Assembly (NCBI GenBank): GCA_023260175.1
Contig: JALQWD010000158.1
Span: 1-21,254 of the forward strand
Direction of reading: 5' to 3'
Length of the DNA: 21,254 nt
From: Candidatus Nanopelagicaceae bacterium
Lineage (GTDB): Bacteria > Actinomycetota > Actinomycetes > Nanopelagicales > Nanopelagicaceae
Positions 15,860 through 21,254 of this stretch are shown here, piece after piece. The position numbers were made by a program, and so were the translations under genes. Positions within the stretch are counted from its first letter, which is position 1. Each line of letters starts with the position of its first letter. The notes under the pieces are model-generated. The model saw nothing but the letters and a program-made list of their open reading frames with translations. It was not told where the DNA came from and did not search any database.

Positions 15860-16444
15860 ATGCGAAAAATCTCGGTCATCGTTGCGCTTCTTTTGACCAT
15901 GCAACCTGCAAATGCCGCGCCTAAATATGCATTTCCCATCGGAGATTGCTCATATACGTATTCGCGTTATCACCATGATTATCCGGCAACAGATATTTTG
16001 GCGAAAAAAGGTTGCAAGTATCTTGCAGTTACAACTGGCGTAATTGATGAAGTGAGAAAAGTAGATACTTACAACTACAAGAATCCAACTCCGATTACCA
16101 AGGGTGGAATTTATATTTCACTCGTAGGCGATGATGGCGTTAGATATTACGGTTCGCATTTAAAGAAGATTGCATCTGGTATTGATGTCGGTGTTCGCGT
16201 AGAAGTAGGCCAGCTCTTGGGAATTGTTGGTGATAGCGGAGATGCTCGCGGTACATCGCCTCACGTTCACTTTGGAATTAGTTGGCCAACCGCTGATCGC
16301 GATATTTGGTGGGTTCGTCGCGGGGAAGTATTCCCATGGAGATATTTAGATAAGTGGAAAGTTGGTGGGGATCGATCCCCGGCAGCGGAGGTGAAGGCGC
16401 TGCTTGCCAAGATGGGCGAAGTGCCGCCGATTCCAAAGAAGTAA
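15860..16444 (+). CDS. Exported M23 (LytM-like) metallopeptidase domain protein
   Basis: A putative peptidoglycan endopeptidase or related cell-wall factor of 194 aa. Residues 1-20 are a signal peptide (MRKISVIVALLLTMQPANAA). The M23 zinc-site residues are recognisable: H39 and D45 in HHDYPATDI, and the H135-x-H137 pair in SPHVHFGI; GVRVEVGQLLGIVGDSG is the usual strand before the second motif. So the ligands look intact, and activity is plausible. I chose ATG 15860 rather than the in-frame TTG at 15854 because TAACCT sits 6 nt before this ATG and the TTG would add only two residues. Downstream, the FMN riboswitch begins 24 nt after the stop. Confidence 0.87.
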   Translation: MRKISVIVALLLTMQPANAAPKYAFPIGDCSYTYSRYHHDYPATDILAKKGCKYLAVTTGVIDEVRKVDTYNYKNPTPITKGGIYISLVGDDGVRYYGSHLKKIASGIDVGVRVEVGQLLGIVGDSGDARGTSPHVHFGISWPTADRDIWWVRRGEVFPWRYLDKWKVGGDRSPAAEVKALLAKMGEVPPIPKK

Positions 16445-16455
16445 GGAACATTCTG

Positions 16456-16461
16456 TATAGT
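16456..16461 (+). promoter_or_regulatory. -10 box for the riboswitch-ribM transcript
   Basis: TATAGT is placed so that transcription would start near 16468, one base before the first paired base of the riboswitch P1 stem at 16469. No good -35 is seen. The fit between predicted start and RNA structure is the main support. Confidence 0.5.
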
Positions 16462-16468
16462 TCGCAGA

Positions 16469-16588
16469 AGTTCTGGGGGTCGGTGAAATTCCGAACCGGC
16501 GGTTAAAGCCCGCGACCCGACATCAGCCAGATGTCGGTTGACTTAAGTGAAACTCTTAGGCCGACAGTAAAGTCTGGATAAAAGAACT
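16469..16588 (+). promoter_or_regulatory. FMN riboswitch (RFN element)
   Basis: The conserved RFN blocks are present in order: GGGGGTCGGTGAAATTCCG (from 16475), ACCGGCGGTTAAAGCCCGCGA (from 16495), a variable hairpin CCGACATCAGCCAGATGTCGG, then TTAGGCCGACAGTAAAGTC and TGGATAAAAGAA. P1 closes with AGTTCT (16469-16474) against AGAACT (16583-16588). It binds FMN and normally turns the downstream gene off. It sits 72 nt before the chosen ribM start, with no intrinsic terminator between, which points to translational control. Confidence 0.95.
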
Positions 16589-16595
16589 AACAGTG

Positions 16596-16653
16596 ACGTG
16601 CTGTGCGCACGTTTACTTTGCCCTTGGAACCGCAACTACTAGTTCCGAAAGGG
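16596..16653 (+). promoter_or_regulatory. Expression platform with hairpin covering the ribM Shine-Dalgarno
   Basis: Two hairpins follow the aptamer: ACGTGC/GCACGT with a 5-nt loop, then CCCTTGGAAC (16621-16630) pairing with GTTCC-GA-AAGGG (16642-16653, 2-nt bulge). The second buries AAGGG, the ribosome-binding site 6 nt before ATG 16660. TTTACT (16612-16617) is also complementary to AGTAAA (16566-16571) of the aptamer, a possible switch pairing. Structures are read by eye, not folded by software. Confidence 0.6.
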
Positions 16654-16659
16654 AAAAGA

Positions 16660-17325
16660 ATGTCTATTCTTCAATGGCTCTTCGAAGCCACAATTCACTT
16701 CGGCAGTAAATCAATTGCGGTTCGCGAAATCATCGGCGGTGTACTTGGACTAACAAGTGCAGTGCTGGGAGCGCGTCGTTTGGTTGCTGCTTGGCCAGTT
16801 GGAATATTCGCGGATGCGCTTTTATTTACCGTCTTTTTAGGTGCGGTATTTTCATTTGGCGATGATTCTCAACATGCAAACTTTTACGGCCAAGCAAGCC
16901 GTAATCTTCTATTAATTGTCGTAAGTATTTACGGCTGGATTCGTTGGTCTCACCACAAACGTTTAGGAAAGAATGTTCCTGCCGTTGAGCCACGTTGGAC
17001 CACAACGAAAGAGAAGCTCTGGTTGATTCCTTCAATCATCGTCTTCTTCCTAATTTCAATGCAGATCTTCAAATCACTAGGCGAATCTGGCCAGTGGTTA
17101 TTTGTCGATACTTGGATTTTCACCGGAACTGCACTTGCCACCTTTGGTATGAGCCGTGGTTACGTTGAATTCTGGTTGGTATGGGTCGCAGTAGATTTAG
17201 TTGGAGTTCCATTTGCATTTAGCAATGGCTATTACCCAACCGGAATTCTGTACGCGCTCTACATGCCGTTTGTGATCTGGGGCTTTATTAATTGGCTAAA
17301 GATCAGCAAGGCAGAACAGAAGTAG
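16660..17325 (+). CDS. ribM: PnuC-family riboflavin transporter (RibM/PnuX type)
   Basis: A 221-aa membrane protein with about six or seven hydrophobic segments and the PnuC-family features REIIGGVLGLTSAVLGARR, a Trp-rich NLLLIVVSIYGWIRW segment and a GYYPTGILYALYMPFVIWG end. PnuC itself moves nicotinamide riboside, but actinobacterial PnuC-like genes under FMN riboswitches (RibM/PnuX of Corynebacterium and Streptomyces) import riboflavin, and the riboswitch makes that the better call. I use ATG 16660 (MSILQWLFEATI) because AAAGGGA precedes it at good spacing; a GTG at 16603 would add 19 unlikely residues lying in the regulatory hairpins. Expected regulation: repressed by FMN. Ends at a strong terminator. 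Confidence 0.88.
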   Translation: MSILQWLFEATIHFGSKSIAVREIIGGVLGLTSAVLGARRLVAAWPVGIFADALLFTVFLGAVFSFGDDSQHANFYGQASRNLLLIVVSIYGWIRWSHHKRLGKNVPAVEPRWTTTKEKLWLIPSIIVFFLISMQIFKSLGESGQWLFVDTWIFTGTALATFGMSRGYVEFWLVWVAVDLVGVPFAFSNGYYPTGILYALYMPFVIWGFINWLKISKAEQK

Positions 17326-17335
17326 TTAAATAAAT

Positions 17336-17369
17336 AAAAAACCCCGGTGATTTCTCACCGGGGTTTTTT
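17336..17369. terminator. Strong bidirectional rho-independent terminator
   Basis: Stem CCCCGGTGA (17342-17350), loop TTTC, TCACCGGGG (17355-17363), flanked by A6 on the left and T6 on the right. It can stop ribM on the plus strand and the cold-shock gene on the minus strand, which converge here. It is the clearest terminator in the window. Confidence 0.95.
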
Positions 17370-17379
17370 AACTAATTAC

Positions 17380-17583
17380 TTAGTTAGCAGTTACCTGATC
17401 AGCCTGTGGACCCTTTGGACCCTGGACTACCTCGAAAGATACTGACTGACCCTCGTTGAGAGACTTGTAACCGTTACCGCCAATAGCTGAGTAGTGAACG
17501 AATACATCTTGTCCGCCACCATCTACTGCAATAAAGCCGAAGCCCTTTTCAGAGTTGAACCACTTAACTGTGCCTGTTGCCAT
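17380..17583 (-). CDS. Cold-shock domain protein (CspA family)
   Basis: A 67-aa single cold-shock domain that binds single-stranded RNA or DNA and acts as an RNA chaperone. Both RNA-binding motifs are visible: RNP1 KGFGFI and RNP2 VFVHY, after the canonical [17 protein letters not shown] start and with PKGPQADQV near the end. The ATG has an upstream AGGAAA Shine-Dalgarno, unlike many neighbours. The upstream region is long and AT-rich, with an inverted repeat at 17641-17666, consistent with the structured leaders of csp genes. It ends against the shared bidirectional terminator. Confidence 0.97.
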   Translation of the reverse strand: MATGTVKWFNSEKGFGFIAVDGGGQDVFVHYSAIGGNGYKSLNEGQSVSFEVVQGPKGPQADQVTAN

Positions 17584-17845
17584 TAATTTATTTCCTAATT
17601 CGTTAAAACTTGACGAAGCTTGGATTTGGCTCCGCCGATCTTCTTATCTAGCTAAATTTCTAAGAACTTACCTTCGAGTGTCCGACTGTGTCCAAGCCTA
17701 CCTGCACTACGCGTAAAGGCCTAGCCCGGGCGCCATTAGGTGGACAAATTGCCTCAAGAGAGTAGAAAATTAGCTATTCGCTCTAGGCAAGATGGCTATC
17801 TGGACTGGGGAAGGTGCAGCAACAGCGCCTTGCTAGGAGCAATTG
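17584..17845. promoter_or_regulatory. 262-bp divergent intergenic region (csp leader, DUF3145 promoter)
   Basis: No convincing gene is seen here. On the csp side lies an inverted repeat TTCTTA (17641-17646) / TAAGAA (17661-17666), probably in the csp leader. On the plus strand TTGCCT (17749-17754) with TAGCTA (17771-17776), spacing 16, is a weak candidate promoter for the DUF3145 gene. AGGAG at 17835-17839 is a good Shine-Dalgarno for ATG 17846. Confidence 0.45.
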
Positions 17846-18310
17846 ATGAACAACATGCAGCGTGGAGTATTAACGATCCACTCCTGTCCGATGGCCTTAA
17901 TTCGCCATGTCGAATGGTCTATCGAATCCTTACTGGGTCGCGTCCAAATTGATTGGCGCACACAGCCACTTGCTGCCGGCACAGAACGCACAATTATTGA
18001 ATGGCGAAGCGCCAAAGATATCTCTGCCGAATTAGCAAGCGCCTTAAAGAGTTGGCATTACCTACGTTTTGAAATTTCATATGGTTCTCAATTCTTTCGT
18101 CACACACCTGATTTAGGAATGCACCGTGCTGCAATCGATGAAATTGGAAATATTCTGATTACTGAGAATCAGATTAAATTCGCGCTAGCCAAGAGCGATG
18201 ATCAGATGCGCGAGAGCCTTGATGTGGCCCTTGGAACAGAGTGGGAAGTAGAGCTAGAACGCTTTAGAGGAGTAGATTTGCAGGAGATCGCACAGTTACG
18301 TGCAATCTAG
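17846..18310 (+). CDS. DUF3145 family protein
   Basis: A 154-aa protein matching the actinobacterial DUF3145 family as I recall it: the RGVLTIHSCPMALIRHVEW start, IDWRTQPLAAGTERT, a LKSWHYLRFEISYG core and FRHTPDLGMHRAAIDEIGNI. The function of this family is not known; no catalytic motif, signal peptide or membrane segment is visible. The start is ATG 17846, set by AGGAG 6 nt upstream; ATG 17855 is a possible alternative that fits the family N-terminus closely. The SIMPL gene follows after 21 nt on the same strand and may share its transcript. Confidence 0.87.
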   Translation: MNNMQRGVLTIHSCPMALIRHVEWSIESLLGRVQIDWRTQPLAAGTERTIIEWRSAKDISAELASALKSWHYLRFEISYGSQFFRHTPDLGMHRAAIDEIGNILITENQIKFALAKSDDQMRESLDVALGTEWEVELERFRGVDLQEIAQLRAI

Positions 18311-18331
18311 ATTAAACACATAGGAATAAAA

Positions 18332-19072
18332 ATGGACGAGATGATTGAAAAACGAAAAGCCATCACCATAATTGCTGCTGCAGCGATTTTAGCTAGCGCG
18401 CTTGGTTTAGGACTTGGAAAAGTTGGAACAGGTTTTGCATCTCGTTCAAGCGACGGAATTATTGTTACTGGTTCTGCAAAGGTAGAGGCAACTGCAGATA
18501 ATGTAGTTTGGACATTATCGATAGCTAACACTGGCAAGACTCCAGCAACCGCAGTTAACGGTATTGATTCTGGAATTAACGCGCTGCAGAAGTATTTAAC
18601 AGATGGCGGCATCAAGTCTGACCAACTTACTTTGGGGCCAGTTAATTCTTATCCAACCGAGGAGTACATCAACGGTAATCCAACTGGCCGTATTTTGAAT
18701 TATCGCGCTAACCGCGAAATCACTGTGCGCACCAAAGATGTGCAATTAGTTTCAAAGCTAAGCCAGAACATCGGATCTATATTGCAGCAAGGTGTAAACG
18801 TAAGTAACTATGGTCCGCAATATTATGTTTCAACTCTAAATAAGATTCGCCCAGAATTATTGAGCGAAGCCACTAAAGACGCGAAGCTCCGTGCAGAGGC
18901 AATGACAAAGGCGGTAGGCGGAAAAGTTGGAGCAATTACCTCAGTTAAGGCTGGTCCAATTCAAGTAACCACACCTGATTCAACCGCAACTGCTGATTAC
19001 GGAATGTATGACACCAGCAGCATCAAGAAGACAGTAACTGCGACAGTTACTGTCTCATTTAAGAGCAACTAA
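18332..19072 (+). CDS. SIMPL domain (DUF541/YggE-like) membrane-anchored protein
   Basis: A 246-aa protein with one N-terminal hydrophobic segment (about 10-30, AITIIAAAAILASALGLGLG) and a SIMPL domain outside the membrane. Family features are IIVTGSAKVEATADNVVWTL, paired IDSGINALQKYLTDGGIKSDQL, YRANREITVRTKDVQLV, and the terminal TVTATVTVSF strand. Members (YggE, BP26) are linked to oxidative stress and form oligomeric channels in some cases; no enzymatic role is established. TAGGA before ATG 18332 is a reasonable Shine-Dalgarno. Its TAA stop overlaps the TAG stop of the convergent carboxylase gene. Confidence 0.88.
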   Translation: MDEMIEKRKAITIIAAAAILASALGLGLGKVGTGFASRSSDGIIVTGSAKVEATADNVVWTLSIANTGKTPATAVNGIDSGINALQKYLTDGGIKSDQLTLGPVNSYPTEEYINGNPTGRILNYRANREITVRTKDVQLVSKLSQNIGSILQQGVNVSNYGPQYYVSTLNKIRPELLSEATKDAKLRAEAMTKAVGGKVGAITSVKAGPIQVTTPDSTATADYGMYDTSSIKKTVTATVTVSFKSN

Positions 19073-20445
19073 AGCGGAATGTTGCCGTGAGAACCACGGC
19101 GATATGGTGCAGAAGCGATTGCGCGAGCAATCTCTGATCGTGTTTTTGAAGGTTCAATAACCGAATCAACAACGCCAATTTCAATAGCGCGCTCTACGCC
19201 ACCTGATTCTTGTTCATGCTGAGCAGCTAGTTCTAGCTCCATATTTTCACGTTGATCTGCAGATACATCTGCAAGTAATCGGCGATGTAAAACTCGAACC
19301 GCGGCAACGCTACCCATAACTGCAACATCAGCCTTTGGCCAAGCAAAAACTTTGGTTGCACCTAGTGCACGTGAATTCATTGCCACATAAGCTCCGCCGT
19401 AAGCATGGCGAGTAATTAGTGTTACGCGAGGAACAACCGCTTCGCCAAATGCGTGTAGCAATTTAGCGCCGCGGCGAACAGCCCCTTCCCATTCCTGGCC
19501 AGCGCCAGGTAAGAATCCTGAAACATCTGCAATAACTACAAGTGGAATTCCGAAAGCATCACACATGCGAACAAAGCGTGCAGCTTTCTCTCCAGCAGCA
19601 GCATCAAGCACGCCACCAATATGTTTCGGATTGTTTGCAACTACGCCAACTGTGCGCCCACCTAGGCGTCCAATGGCGGTTAACATATTTGGCGCCCAAT
19701 CTGCAAGAAGTTCCATCGATTCATCATGATCTAGAAGTTCTTCGACCAAAGGATGGACTTCATAAACTCGTTTACGGGAATCAGGTACATACTGTGAAAG
19801 ATCAATGTCATCTAACTTAACGTTGATATGACCTTGATTAGCAAAGAGTGAAGTTAGCTTGCGAATATCTTCAATTGCTTCCTCTTCAGAAGAGGCAATG
19901 ATGTGCGCCAAACCAGAGTTTTTCTTATGCGCCTCTGGGCCGCCAAGCTTTGCCATATCTACATTTTCACCGGTAACGCTTTTGACAACATCAGGTCCAG
20001 TTACAAAAATTCGTCCTTCAGGAGCAAGAACAACAACGTCTGTAAGTGCAGGTCCGTATGCGCCTCCACCAGCGGTTGGTCCAAGAACTAATGAAAGCTG
20101 CGGGATTTTTCCTGATGCAGTGATGAAAGATTGAAATACTTCACCAAATGCATGCAGAGATAGAACGCCATCACGTAAACGCGCGCCACCTGAATGCCAG
20201 ATACCAATAACTGGAATCTGTTCGACCATTGCAACTTTATAAGCTTCAACAATTACCTTTGCGCCATCTGGACCAAGTGCACCGCCTTGAACAATTGGAT
20301 CAGATGCAAAGACCACAACTTCATTGCCTTTAATCTTTCCGCGAGCTGCAAGCATGCCGCTTTGATCACGTTGAGTGATTAAATGATTTGTGCCAGGGTC
20401 TAATAACTTCGCGATGCGAAGTTCTGGATCTTTGGGATCAGTCAT
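19069..20445 (-). CDS. accD: Acyl-CoA carboxylase carboxyltransferase (beta) subunit, AccD6-like
   Basis: Transfers carboxyl from biotin to acetyl-CoA (probably) to make malonyl-CoA for fatty-acid synthesis. The two crotonase-type halves are visible: SGGARLRDG (85-93) and GPTAGGGAYGPAL (122-134) in the first; GRLGGRTVGVVANNP, SGFLPGAGQEWEG and ITRHAYGGAYVAMNS in the second. At 458 aa it is nearer the short AccD6 type than propionyl-CoA carboxylase beta (about 520-540), lacks the zinc finger of the Escherichia coli AccD, and ends in HGNIPL as AccD6 proteins do. It starts 11 nt after the ketosynthase stop, the same order as kas-accD6 in mycobacteria. A biotin-bearing alpha subunit is not in the window. 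Propionyl-CoA as substrate cannot be excluded. Confidence 0.88.
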   Translation of the reverse strand: MTDPKDPELRIAKLLDPGTNHLITQRDQSGMLAARGKIKGNEVVVFASDPIVQGGALGPDGAKVIVEAYKVAMVEQIPVIGIWHSGGARLRDGVLSLHAFGEVFQSFITASGKIPQLSLVLGPTAGGGAYGPALTDVVVLAPEGRIFVTGPDVVKSVTGENVDMAKLGGPEAHKKNSGLAHIIASSEEEAIEDIRKLTSLFANQGHINVKLDDIDLSQYVPDSRKRVYEVHPLVEELLDHDESMELLADWAPNMLTAIGRLGGRTVGVVANNPKHIGGVLDAAAGEKAARFVRMCDAFGIPLVVIADVSGFLPGAGQEWEGAVRRGAKLLHAFGEAVVPRVTLITRHAYGGAYVAMNSRALGATKVFAWPKADVAVMGSVAAVRVLHRRLLADVSADQRENMELELAAQHEQESGGVERAIEIGVVDSVIEPSKTRSEIARAIASAPYRRGSHGNIPL

Positions 20446-20456
20446 GATTAAAGCAA

Positions 20457-21254
20457 TTAAATGCTCTTAAACACCAGTACTACGTCGTGCCCACCGAAAC
20501 CAAATGAATCATTAAGTGCTGCGATATCGCCCTTAGGTAATTCGCGTGCCTTATCACGCACAACATCGACCGTAACTGCTGGATCTAAATTATCAATGTT
20601 AATTGTTGGTGGAGCTAATCGTTCTTGAAGCGCTTTAACAATCAGAACTGATTCAACAGCACCAGCTCCGCCGAGCAAGTGGCCGGTCATTGATTTTGTA
20701 GCAGAGACTGCAACATGATCAGCATCTGCACCAAGTGCTCCGCGAAGTGCGTTAGCTTCTGCAACATCTCCCGCTGGAGTAGAGGTGGCATGTGCATTCA
20801 AGTGAAAAATATCTTTAGTTGATAAACCTGCATCCTTTAGCGCCAGTTGCATCGCGCGAATAACGCCGCGACCTTCTGGATCTGGAGCAGCAATGTGGTA
20901 ACCATCTGAAGTTAAACCTTGTCCTGCAATTTCGCAGTAAATTTTGGCGCCGCGAGCTTTCGCATGTTCGTACTCTTCAAGAATTAAAACACCGCCGCCT
21001 TCGCCCAGCACAAAGCCATCGCGAGCTTTGTCGTATGGGCGAGAAGCTTTCTCTGGGGCATCGTTTCGAGTTGAAAGCGCTTTCATTGCGGCAAATCCCG
21101 CCATTGGAAGTGCATCTACTGATGCTTCAACGCCACCTGCAATAACAACCTCCGCGCGGTTATTACGAATCATGTCGAAGGCATAACCAATAGCTTCTGC
21201 ACCAGATGCACAAGCAGAGACGGGGGTATGTACGCCAGCTTTAGCTTTAAATTC
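20457..21254 (-). CDS. fabF: Beta-ketoacyl-ACP synthase II (FabF/KasA type), N-terminus outside window
   Basis: Condenses malonyl-ACP with acyl-ACP in fatty-acid elongation. The frame is open to the last base, so this is the C-terminal 265 residues; the ATG at 21173 is internal. The thiolase-fold triad is complete: nucleophile Cys in TPVSACASGAEAIG (codon 21210-21212), first His in LNAHATSTPAGD, second His in KSMTGHLLGGAG. GFGGHDVVLVFKSI is the usual C-terminus. It precedes accD by 11 nt, matching a fatty-acid synthesis operon (expected upstream genes: malonyltransferase, ACP). FabF versus KasA/KasB cannot be settled from this part. Confidence 0.93.
   Translation of the reverse strand, partial: EFKAKAGVHTPVSACASGAEAIGYAFDMIRNNRAEVVIAGGVEASVDALPMAGFAAMKALSTRNDAPEKASRPYDKARDGFVLGEGGGVLILEEYEHAKARGAKIYCEIAGQGLTSDGYHIAAPDPEGRGVIRAMQLALKDAGLSTKDIFHLNAHATSTPAGDVAEANALRGALGADADHVAVSATKSMTGHLLGGAGAVESVLIVKALQERLAPPTINIDNLDPAVTVDVVRDKARELPKGDIAALNDSFGFGGHDVVLVFKSI

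Noticed and set aside
16603..16659. Upstream GTG start for ribM at 16603
   Set aside because: It would put the regulatory hairpins and the Shine-Dalgarno inside the coding region; the added residues do not look like PnuC family, and ATG 16660 has AAAGGGA at good spacing.
17720..17735. GCCCGGGC palindrome upstream of DUF3145 as a regulator site
   Set aside because: The 8-bp GC-only palindrome is short and isolated; no partner site or half-site repeat supports it.
17740..17952. 70-codon open frame upstream of and overlapping DUF3145
   Set aside because: It lies in another frame, overlaps the start of the well-supported DUF3145 gene, has no clear ribosome-binding site and no family features.
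19542..20382. Several plus-strand open frames of 60-90 codons opposite accD
   Set aside because: They are antisense shadows of a conserved carboxyltransferase; composition and lack of motifs fit chance.
1..21254. CRISPR array, insertion sequence, prophage, toxin-antitoxin or defence cluster
   Set aside because: No direct-repeat array, transposase, integrase or known defence domain was seen on either strand; gene content and codon style are even across the window.

Overview
The window looks like chromosomal core sequence from a low-GC, streamlined actinobacterium. This is an inference from gene content and style; I ran no search. Actinobacterial signs are the dgt-dnaG pair, a DUF3145 protein, the fabF/kas-accD order with an AccD6-like C-terminus, a PnuC-type transporter under an FMN riboswitch, and many genes with no Shine-Dalgarno but a -10-like TANNNT hexamer 6-8 nt before the start codon (leaderless transcription). 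AT-rich codon use, tiny intergenic gaps and convergent genes whose stop codons overlap suggest a reduced genome such as the freshwater Nanopelagicales (acI) group. That placement is a guess.

Layout. 1-3608 (+): the end of a YdcF/SanA-type DUF218 membrane protein, then dgt and dnaG overlapping by 4 nt. 3663-3734: tRNA-Asn. 3766-6096 (+): a DoxX-Rieske fusion protein, a secreted HtrA-like protease and a small ACT-domain protein whose promoter and start codon lie in a perfect 16-bp inverted repeat. 6098-9253 (-): the Leloir genes galT-galE-galK, downstream of glpK (9278-10726, -). glpK diverges from glpD (10766-12418, +) across only 39 bp. This 6.3-kb block feeds galactose and glycerol into central metabolism. 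12415-14261 (-): a secreted GH25 lysozyme behind an 84-aa protein resembling the C-terminal domain of actinobacterial DnaX. 14284-14898 (-): a degenerate response regulator with a LuxR-type HTH and a four-cysteine cluster. 14953-15828 (-): NAD(P)H-hydrate dehydratase whose GTG start lies one base from the 3' end of tRNA-Met. 15860-17325 (+): an M23-like exported peptidase, then an FMN riboswitch and a RibM/PnuX-type riboflavin transporter, closed by a strong bidirectional terminator. 17380-17583 (-): a cold-shock protein. 17846-19072 (+): DUF3145 and SIMPL-domain proteins. 19069-21254 (-): accD6-like carboxyltransferase and the C-terminal part of a beta-ketoacyl-ACP synthase, cut by the window edge.

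I see no CRISPR array, insertion sequence, integrase, phage gene, toxin-antitoxin pair or clear defence system. No wholly new multi-gene system is evident. The most unusual points are the inverted repeat enclosing the ACT gene promoter, the tRNA-Met/nnrD junction, the DoxX-Rieske fusion with an internal Tat motif and possible internal start, the stand-alone DnaX-tail-like protein, and the Cys-rich regulator lacking the phospho-acceptor aspartate.
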